Source: Prinsepia uniflora | Lineage: Eukaryota > Streptophyta > Magnoliopsida > Rosales > Rosaceae | Length of the DNA stretch: 64,000 bases | Direction: 5' to 3' | Assembly: GCA_032719365.1 (NCBI GenBank) | Contig: CM064868.1 | Location: forward strand, 13,550,235-13,614,234 | Shown: positions 49,699 through 59,614 of the stretch, piece after piece | Position numbering within the stretch: position 1 is the stretch's first letter | Layout of the letters: each line of letters starts with the position of its first letter | Notes under the pieces: model-generated | What the model was told of the DNA's origin: nothing | What the model saw: only the letters and a program-made list of their open reading frames with translations | The model's database searches: none | Translations under genes and position numbers: made by a program

Positions 49699-49932
49699 TT
49701 TAACAATGAAGAAAATTAAGATCTCAAATTGAAATGGGAGATGAAAATTGATTAGGGGTTTTCTGAAATTATCGAATTTCGTATGAGGGTTTGGCAGAAG
49801 TTGATTTTGATCTCCTCCCAACAAAGGCAAAAGGAAAAGAAAAAAAAATTCTTACGATAAGGAATTGGGCAAAGCCCAAACGTTTTGGATTTCTGGAATT
49901 TTTCTTAGTAGATTAGAGTCGTGCTGATAATG

Positions 49933-50092
49933 TGTTGTGAAATACGTTTAGAACTCTCATTCATCAGTTAACCTAATCCTTAAATAGAAATATGATTAGG
50001 GTTTAGTACATTAAATAATGACCTATCTACCCTTTCACTAATGACTAAATACATTTAATACCCTTACATGAATAGCCACAATCTATACTAAT
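49933..50092 (-). repeat. 5' LTR of the host Copia element (main part)
   Basis: Homologous to 35451-35616 base for base until 50092, where the Athila-like element enters; the last 7 bases, TACAACA, resume at 61684-61690. On the minus strand it is followed by CATTATCAGCACGACTC, which could be a primer binding site. Confidence 0.88.
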
Positions 50093-50267
50093 TGATAAAA
50101 ACTCAAACTACGCATTAAATTAAACACGTAATTCGAGTATTATGCAATTTAAATCCTTTTTGTGCCTTACATGAATAGCCACAATCTATACTAATTGATA
50201 AAAACTCAAACTACGCATTAAATTAAACACGTAATTCGAGTATTATGCAATTTAAATCCTTTTGTGT
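50062..50267. repeat. 103-bp tandem duplication across an LTR/LTR junction
   Basis: Two units (from 50062 and 50165), each holding the last 31 bp of the Copia LTR plus the first 72 bp of the Athila-like LTR, differing by one T. It must postdate the Athila-like insertion. Confidence 0.9.
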
Positions 50268-53200
50268 AGATGTAGTATTGGTAAATAGGGATCGTTCTTA
50301 ACCGGAGAAATTAGGGAACATTAATAATGTGTTAGTGAGAAAGAATAATGAATAATTAAAGAATAAAATAATAAATGAATTAAAAAATTAAAAAAATAAA
50401 AGAAATAAATAATAAAGAATTAAATAATTAAAGAATAAAAGAATTAAATAATTAAAGAATAAAGAATCATAGAATAAAAGAATGAAATGGGGGGGTTTTG
50501 AACAAATTGTAATCTAAATTACATGTTAACACTAACTAAGAATTAAATTAAAATTAACAATTATATTATTTAAAATTACTCTTAAAATAAACTTCATTTA
50601 AACACAATTTTTACCAACACTCTAACATCATGCTTATATTGAACCAATCATGAAATTCTACCTTCATCATCTCCATTACATGCATACATTTTTCATATTA
50701 TAAATACACCGAACATCAGATTATCACCTACAATATGATCTACCTTAAGTTTATTATTTAATGCACCGACAATGACAGACATTAAAAATATCTTCAATCA
50801 AATGCTAAGTGCACCGATAGCGGCCGACACTTAGCATCAAATTGAAGTATGAAGCACTAAAACATATGAAGTAAAAGAAATTCAGAAAGTAAAACACATA
50901 CAAATTGTATTCATACTTACAAATGTTACAAATGTCACAAGAATCACCGAACAGTAGCAGGAAACTTGTGAAGATGGAAGAAGAAATACGAGGAATGCGA
51001 TCTTAAAAACCTTTGATGACAGGACCCACCCCGATTATCACCTCGATAACCGAGACGAACCCTGCTCCCGTCTGACAAATACACTCAAAAGACCAAAATA
51101 ACCTCAAATACGACAAAAAATACATTCTCAGACCAGGGAGAAATATCATACAACTAGTCAACAGTAATATAGAGCATAGTAACATTACGAGATAAGTACA
51201 ACGTCCTACTGTGAGCTAAACGTGCAACGGGTAACTTAATGCCTCGGCCTCTATCTCAACGGTAGCCCCAACGCTCGCACTACGACCTGGAGGGTGTTAA
51301 AACATTAAAAGCGTGAGTGGACTAAAAATAAAAGATGTACAAAAACAGTTATAAAAATAAACCAGTAGTTTAGCCTCCGTTTTAAAACATGCATGCATAA
51401 CTAAGTATCGGAAAATAACAACACGAACGATACGAAAATCAATTAAAAACCAGTGAAAACAATAATCATACGAGTGGCTGGATCTCAAGTGTGCCCGAAT
51501 CTTTAAACTTTAAACCATGCGCATAATCAGGCCTTCCCGGGATATCAACGAGTCTTTAAACTCAAAACACAATCACAGGCCTCGGGGGGAAGAAGGGGGG
51601 ATACCGAGTCTTTAAACTCAAAACATATCAATCGAGGGCCCTCCCCCCGTCAATCAATCAACCGAGTCTTTAAACTCAAAACTAGATCCTGCAGTTTTCC
51701 TTTTTCTGGGTCTTTAAACCCAAAACCATTTGCTTTAAGCATAGGAAAATCCATTGAAATCCAAAATCCAAAATCTCACTTGAAATCCTTCGAAAATCGA
51801 AATCGAAATCGAAATCATATTTGATCGAAATGGGACTCACACCCGAAGTTCACCTCTAAAATCTCAAATCATTTCCACAGTTCTTTAGTAAACAGAGTAC
51901 GTATAATTATAAATCATCCATTCGAAACCATCATCAAAAGCATAACAGAAATCATATTCTCGAAGTACGTGCAAAACCGATAAACTATATGACTTGAAAA
52001 GTGCGTAATCAAGTAAAGTAAAGCATTATAACCATAAGAATTAAATCATATATCAAACCATAAAGTAAACAAGTAAAAGCAGTTATGCATGCTCGGTTAG
52101 AAAACAAAAGTCCACTCACAAAGTCCGAATACGTCAATCAGGTCCCGTACGCTCCTCGGATGCCTTGGGAATATTCTGACCTGTCACAAATCACAATTCC
52201 GAGTCACAAACACTTCAATTAAGCTCATGCTAATTTCCCCAATTTTTCGGGATTTTTAAACGTAATTAAATATTCCCCTAAACCTTCGAACACTAAAAAC
52301 TACCCCGAGTTGATGTCCGATCGACTCGAAACTTGTCTCAAAATGGTCGTTACATCGATTAGAGTGCAAACCATGTTGAACACTTCCCCAAAAAATGCCC
52401 CACGCGCCCTCACGCGCCGCCCAAAAGGGTTGCGCGTGGGAGCCACGCGCCTGCTACAGTGTCATTGTCAACCCCCAGCCAACCCGGTTCAGATCGGTCC
52501 GGTCCAACAGAGCCGGCGAGGCCGGTTTTCACCCATTTCTAAGCCATTTTCAATCCTTTATACACCTAAAGCTTCGTCCTTCTCTTTGCAATTGATTCAA
52601 CTAGTTAAAACACGAAAAGGAGCCCTGATTCTTACCTCCCAAACCTCGAACTAAAACCCAGAAAATTCAATTCCTGTTCCCGGCCACCAGCAGTCTTCTC
52701 AAGGCACGGGTTTGAATCCTTAGCTCAGTAATGACTTCCTACAACTGTAAGAAACATTAGAACGACCCGACAGCTCCCCAAAACCAACAACTTTCAATCT
52801 GAACCAAAATTGGAAAAAAGGGGAAACCGATAACTTACCTGTTTTCTGACCTCCACCGTGACCTCCGCCGTGATTCCTAAGGTCCAAGCAGCAATCCTTA
52901 ACTCTCTAATCACTCCCACAGATCAAATTAAACTAATTTGATCGATTGAGGTTTTACACCCGTCCACAATTCCTTCTATATTTTCTCTGGTTTTCTCACC
53001 TCTCGCAGTCCCTATTCAGTCGAACTTTCCACTAAACACTCCCACACACAACACAACACCTCTCTGGTCTCTCACACACCACCACCACCAAGAACTTACA
53101 CGACTCTCTCACACACACACTGGAAATTGATCGATGTCCTCTGTCCCTGTTTCTCCCTTAAACGATAAACCCAATTTAAAATTTAACCGTGTGCAAATTT

Positions 53201-54875
53201 GGTAGAAGCCCCTAGGCTGGCCAGGTGTCCTCCAATCAACAGTTCAGTCCAAAAATATCCAATACTCAGGCCCAATTGTCCCTATCGGATTGCTCACAAA
53301 TCCCAAGGTGCTCAAAAGACCATTTTGCCCCTTTGTGTCCAAATTACCATTTTACCCTTCTCAAAACTAGACCCATAACTTAACTGTCCAACGTTCGATG
53401 ACGGCGTGCCGCCTGTCGTTATACTCAGGACATCGAGACCTTCCTAACGGTCCTCGAACTGCGTGAAAAATAGTGGTCAAGCAAAAAGTCAACAAATTCC
53501 CTCTTTTTTAACCTAATTATAAAAATACCCTCAAACTTCTGAACGTCACAACTTCTTCTCTGATTGTCCAAATTGGACGTGCCACCTGTCTACGGACTTG
53601 TGATGTCCCGAACTACGTCACAGTCATCGGTCAACGTCCGTTCGACCTGCCAAACAAAAAGTCAACATTTGACCATACTATTCACAAGGGTAAAATCGCC
53701 ATTTTTATACAAAAATTTTCCAAATTTACATTTTTGCCATTTTGAAGTTCCGGGCCGTTACACTTGAATTGCCTTAAAATTACCTAGCCTTAGATTTTTC
53801 TTAAGGAAAGCATAAAAATATAATTAAAGAGAAGTTTAAGAAATTCTAAGAATAAAATAAAGAAAATGAAACTAAAATAACTAATTAAAAGAAGTTACAA
53901 AATGGTCCCAAAATAAATCTACAAAATAAAAAGAAGAACAACTAAAAGAAGAGAGAAACATGAACTAATAAAAGGGGGAAAAAAAGACTAAAATTGGGGA
54001 CCCACAATAATGAGAATAGCCTTCCTATTTATAGAGGAAGTGCCAAAAAGAACTAAAAATAAAATATAATATAAAATATAAAAATAATAATAAAATAGTA
54101 CAAAAAGAAATATGAAAATGATGAAAAATAGGGTTGATTTTGGTTGAAAAAAATGCTGGAAATCTGCCAAAGCTGATGCAAAAAAGGAGCAGGTGGAGTC
54201 GGTGGCTAGCTACAGGTGCATAGAGGAAGGCTTCGACAAGTTGGCACTGAGCGGGTAGATGTGACTCGGCAAGAGCAGCTGACATGAAGGGCAGGGAATT
54301 GGTGAGCTGCTGCTAACAGGAAGTACGTGACTTCGGCAGACGCATGTTGACAATAGGTGAGGAAGTTCGGCGCCTGACACGCTGACAGAAGCAGGGCGTT
54401 CAGAGCACGCGTGCTAAGCTAGAGATATGGATTTCGGGACGCGCGCACTGAAGTATGGTATCGACGTTCAACCAGTCCGAACCAAAGCCATTGTCTGGGC
54501 TAGCGGCTTGGGCTCGGCCTGGGCTGCCGTTTAGGCTTCTGGGCTGGGGTTTGTGGGCTGATTGCCTGGGTTGCAACTAATTTGGGCTGGGTTCTGCGCA
54601 GTGGGTTGGAGTAAGGATGGTCTGCTGGATTTGGGCTTCTGCAAAATAAATATTAATTTAAAAATTAATTAATATAATTACACCGAATTTCGTCCATAAA
54701 TTATTCGTTATAATTCCGATTAGGACGATTCTTTCGCCAAAACGCACCAATTCCAAGCTTTATTTAGTTCTTCAAAAATCCCACAAAATTTATTATTTTC
54801 TTCAATTATTTATTATTTTAATATTAAAAGTCAAATATAAAGGGTATAAAATAATGTTTAATTAACGACCTATCA
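50093..54875 (-). repeat. 3' LTR of the Athila-like element, interrupted
   Basis: About 1.93 kb once copy 5 (51017-53762), its TSD and the 103-bp duplication are removed. Matches 59615-61678 throughout, including the GC-richer block near 54180-54640. The partner LTR has an extra segment of about 85 bp near 60400. Confidence 0.85.
51017..53762 (-). mobile_element. Large non-coding LTR-like element, copy 5 (complete, reverse)
   Basis: 2746 bp; the minus strand runs TGTAACGGCCCGGAAC to GTGGGTCCTGTCA. Flanking 5-mers TTTGA and CTTGA differ at one base. The other LTR of the same host has the empty site (near 60556-60568: AAAAACCATTGAATTGCC), which proves the insertion. Landmarks as in copy 2: minisatellite, GTGAGTGGAC at 51313, GTCCACTCAC at 52110, GC-rich block near 52400-52460, hairpin at 51033-51051. 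Confidence 0.92.
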
Positions 54876-55872
54876 AATACCTCCACACTTAAACTTTATT
54901 AGTCCCTAACAAATACTAAAATTAAACTATGAATTCAAAACAAGTAAACCCTTAACCATTTGTCTCAAAATTTCATTATTATCATGACATAAAAGATTTT
55001 CACTTAGAGCATTTAAGCATTTGAATTCAAGAGTTAATACATGGTAACAAAATGTTTCAACAATTAAGATAATGAGTAAATATGGTGAAATGAATCTCAA
55101 CATTAAAAAAATAAGTATAAATCAACTCATAAGGATATGCACTAAAAAATTCACTCAATTTTGCAAGAGTTTGTTTTTGCATTCAAAGTATGTGAGAAAA
55201 TATAATAGAAATAAAGTACTTTTGCAAAATCTCAAACAAAACACCTCAAGATAAAAATAAAATATACTTGCACAAATGAACCAAAACCATAAGCTTACTC
55301 AAGTGATTAACTTAACTAATCAAAATTTACCATCTTAAGGATTATAAGGTCTTTACGAAGGTTGTAATGGGACTAAGTTTTAGAGGCAAGGAAAAATAGG
55401 ACAAGTGGTGCTCAAATTCGTTCCAAGACTCAATAGACTCCCAAAACGTATCATAACTTCTCAACCGTAGTGCAATAATATCAGTAATTCATCCCTTCGA
55501 ACATAGGCCTGATTTGATCATGTTGGGTCATGCAATCATTCTTTGTGTCAGATTTACAAATGTAAAAGACTTAACTCAAACATTACATAATCAAACCTTA
55601 TTACCTTGATAGAGACTCAAAACAATGTTTATATATATATATATATCAAGGTAATAACATGTGTCAATAATACAACAAAATTTGAGTAAGTAAATCCATA
55701 TAATACACATAAAAGTCTTCACAACATCATCAATTTCTCTTTACACCATTTTCATGTCTTCAACCGAGTCCTTGGAACATGGGTAAAATATGTTTATACT
55801 AAGCTCAAGAGTTTAGATAATCATGGTTATGAAAGAAAGACTTAATGTGAGCTCAAGAGGGTTAAAACTAAA

Positions 55873-55904
55873 GGGGGAGGGGGGGGGGGGGGGGGGGGGG
55901 GGGG
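55873..55904 (+). repeat. Poly-G tract in the Athila-like interior
   Basis: 32 bases, all G but one A (position 55878). Second such run in the window. Confidence 0.8.
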
Positions 55905-57463
55905 TAGCAACTTGTGCGCACAAAATAGGAAACATTGATGTTTGAATTTGTGGTGTTAACCCTAATTCCTTAATCATATCCAAAATCAGAGAGTTTATTG
56001 ACTTAAAAGTTTTGAAAATCACATAGAATAAGTTCTAGTACACTATAATTCATTAAAAGCTTTGGCAAGAAGTTATGAGGTATAAGTATATCAATTTAAA
56101 CAAAAACCTTATGAATCACTCATCAAAGATGTATATAAAGTTCTAAAACTCATATAAGGTTCAAATTATTCATATTTATCTTACCATGCTCGTTTATGTA
56201 TCAATTTACATGAATTATCTACAAGTTATAACACTTCATTACAAAGTATTAATAAACAAATTCAAATTGTAGTGATCATCTTTATAGTCATAACATATTC
56301 ATTTCTATTCATTTATATCATTGACAAGTTAAAGGGAAACTTAATACTCGTAAAAACACTAAGTTAAAACAAAAAACTCAATAAAGCAATAAAAACAAAT
56401 TTATTTATTTATTTTATTTTTTATTTATTTTATTTGTTTGAATAGTTTTTATAAAACAATTTTATTGCACAATTAAAGTTGTAAACCACTCCCTCACACT
56501 TGAATTCTACATTGTCCTCAATGTAGGCAAAGAGGAAGTACATAAACATAGAATCAAAATAAGGAAGAAGATTTACGAAAATAAAGCAATAAAACATTAA
56601 ATAAACAAAATAAAAGAGAGTGAAGGGTTGAAAGACAACAAATCTACGTTGATGACTCATTCACATCTCGGGAACACATTAGGTTGACAAGTGCTTGAAG
56701 TTTAACGTTCATCCAGCCTAAATAGAAATGCAAGTTAGTTAGTCAGAGATGTACGTTTGTCAAGAATACAAGTTAGATATGTAAATTTAAGTTAGAGATG
56801 CAATTTAGAGATGCAAGTTAGATTAAAAATGCTATGCAAGTTAGAATGAAATATGCAAGTTAGTTAAACTAAAAATCCAAGTTAAATTTGTCATGACAAG
56901 TAATGTAAGTTAAGATACAAATGTAAAAATATATAAACAATATTTACATGTCGAAGGAAGTCAAAAATATATATGGTTTACATAGCTTCAAAGTTTAGAT
57001 AGAGACTTCTACGTCCGTGCGGTCCAAGTAAATATCTCAGATTAATTCAACTGTTTGGACAAGTTCAAAGGTGACTAGGTTAGAAAGAATAAACATAAGA
57101 GGTATGGCTAATTTCAAGACATCCCGAGGCTTAAACTCCATTGATATCCTTTCTTAGACCCAAAACCCGTTATGAGTACCGTCTCTTGTCCTAAACATCA
57201 CCCTCGAAAATTTCTTACTCCAAGGGAATTAAGATAACTCAAGTGTTAACAATCATCGTAGGTGAGAGTTAACAAAAGAGACTTCACTTATTCCATTAAA
57301 GATCAAAATCTAAACTTCTAAGTACAAGTGATCTACATATAGCCGAGACTAATGCATGAATGCACGAATTATTTACAAGTATATTTTTATGCACAATTTA
57401 CAAGTATAACATGACAATTTACATATGAACAATTTATACAAGTATGGACAATTTATTCACAAG

Positions 57464-58209
57464 TAGCCTTTACCATTTGGCCCAAAAGCCCATGGGCTTA
57501 TGGGGGCCCGATAAGCCCGATGGACAAAAGCCAGGCCCGACCCGCTATGGGCCGTGGGCCAGCCCGACCCGAGAGTTAGCGGGCTGGGCTTAGGCTTATG
57601 GTGTTCAAATCCGATAGGCCCGAGCCCGATAAAGCCCGATAAGCCCAGCCCGACCCGCCCGTAATGAACCCGGCCCATAAGCCCGAAAATATAAAATATT
57701 TATTATTTAAAAATTAATACTTAACCCATTCTTAATACTAATATTTCAACCCAAACCCAAATCTCATCCCCAAGTCCACCTAATTTATTTTAAAAATCCC
57801 ATTACCCAATACTCAATACCCAATACCCAATACAAACCCTAACCACTCCTCCACCTACTTAATAAGCCCAACATTTTTGGACCCTTGAGTATATTATTTT
57901 AACGAGGCCACATTTTTGCACCCTTGTGTATTTTTTTTCATTATTAATATTTTTTTGTAATTTTAAAATTTGAGACATAATTTATTACAAAAGCCCACGT
58001 AAGCCCGATCCAAGTGGGCTTAATAGGCCCGACTCGAAAAACCCGATATAAACCCGACCCGATAAAAGCCCGTGGGCTCTTTTTATGTCATTAAGCTCGC
58101 CCGACCCGACCCGTAAATTTAAAAATTATTTAATAAGCCCGACCCGACCCGGTCCAAACCCAAAAAATTTGGACTGGGCTTGCCCGACCCGACCCAATGC
58201 CGAAGCCTA
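57464..58209. mobile_element. Non-autonomous hAT-type element, 746 bp
   Basis: Perfect 8-bp TSD TTCACAAG at 57456-57463 and 58210-58217. Ends TAGCCTTTACCATTTGGCCC and, inverted, TAGGCTTCGGCATTGGG. Interior of GGGCCGGGC-type runs shared with the element at 4409-5373, in the opposite orientation. No transposase. Confidence 0.92.
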
Positions 58210-59190
58210 TTCACAAGTATGGTTTTATGCACAAGTAATGATATTTACAAAATAATTTCACATTAACGAACTAATATATGTACAAGATTTATTTATATAT
58301 TTACACTAACACAAAGCTAAGATAAGAATTTTTTAAATTTTTTTTTCGAATTTTTTTTAAATGAAGAAAAGGACAAACTTAAATAAATATATGAACACAT
58401 AAATAAAATAAATGTAAACAAGTAATATACAAATTATAAACTAGTATAAACAAATAAGTATGAACAAATATGTACAAATATGTACAAATATGTACAAATA
58501 TGAACAAGTATAAAAAAATAAAAATTATGAACAAGTATGAATGAACACTATGAAACATAAAAATTATGAACAATTTATGAACAAGTATAAAAGAAAGAAC
58601 AATTATACACAAGTATGTACAATTATGAACAAAGTATGAACAAATATAATAAGAGTTTGAATTTACATAAACAAATATAAAAATAAAAATTATGAACAAG
58701 CATAAAAATGAAAATTATGAACAAGTATAATAATTATAAAAAAGTATGAAGAATAACAAGTAACATATGTACAATATTTATTCACAAGTATGAATTAACA
58801 CTAACATAAAACTAAGATTAAAGAAAATAGGAAAGTAAACTTTATTTATTTATTTTTTCGAATTTTTTTAATAAATAAAGAAAGATACAAATTAAATTTA
58901 AAAAGAAATATCTTTTTTTAAAAAAAATTACAAGAACAATTTAAAAAATATAAAAATAAAAATAAGAAAAAGTGAACATGTATAATATGAACATTATGTA
59001 CAACTATGAACAAATATATACAAGTATGATAAGAATTTAAATTTACATACACAAATATAATATGAACAAGTATATAACAAGAAATTATGAACATATATGA
59101 ACAAGTATAGAAAAATAGGAATTATAAACAAGTATGAACATTATAAACAAATATAATATGAACAATTATAAGAATCAAAATTATGAACAA

Positions 59191-59430
59191 GCATAAAAAT
59201 AAATGTTATGAACAAGTATAAAAATAAATGAAAAAGTATAAAAATAAATAAAAATAATATACAAGTATAATATGAACATGTATAAAGATAAACAAATAAA
59301 GTAAGAACAAGCATAAAAATAAATGTTATGAACAAGTATAAAAATAAATGAAAAAGTATAAAAATAAATAAAAATAATATACAAGTATAATATGAACATG
59401 TATAAAGATAAACAAATAAAGTAAGAACAA
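59191..59430. repeat. 120-bp tandem duplication
   Basis: Units 59191-59310 and 59311-59430 look identical throughout, so this is recent or gene-converted. Unit content is ATAAAAATAAATG-type low complexity within the Athila-like interior. Confidence 0.9.
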
Positions 59431-59593
59431 ATAAAGTAAGAACAAATATAATATGAACAAATAAAATATAAACAAGTATAATAAGAAAATTATGAACAAA
59501 TACAATAAGAAAAAAAATAAAAAAATGTAAACAAGTATAATATGCACAATTTATATACATACACTAACAAATTAAAAATAATTTTCAATTTTT

Positions 59594-59610
59594 CCGACAA
59601 CAACGCTAAA
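59594..59610 (-). other. Decayed primer binding site of the Athila-like element
   Basis: The minus strand reads TTTAGCGTTGTTGTCGG a few bases after the LTR end. Changes from GGCGCCG to AGCGTTG are C-to-T type, as expected after cytosine methylation. Confidence 0.65.
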
Positions 59611-59614
59611 TTTT

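Larger units (their letters stand above)
54876..59614 (-). other. Internal region of the Athila-like element
   Basis: Very AT-rich, no ORF with a recognisable family, many decayed low-complexity tracts (ACAAGTATAAAA-type from 58380). Contains an (AT)n run near 55627, a poly-G tract and a hAT element. Fits a large non-autonomous derivative or a heavily decayed element. Confidence 0.7.

Noticed and set aside
59141..59560. 139-codon minus-strand ORF, Phe/Ile/Leu/Tyr-rich
   Set aside because: Translation of an AT-rich 120-bp tandem repeat; low complexity, no family.
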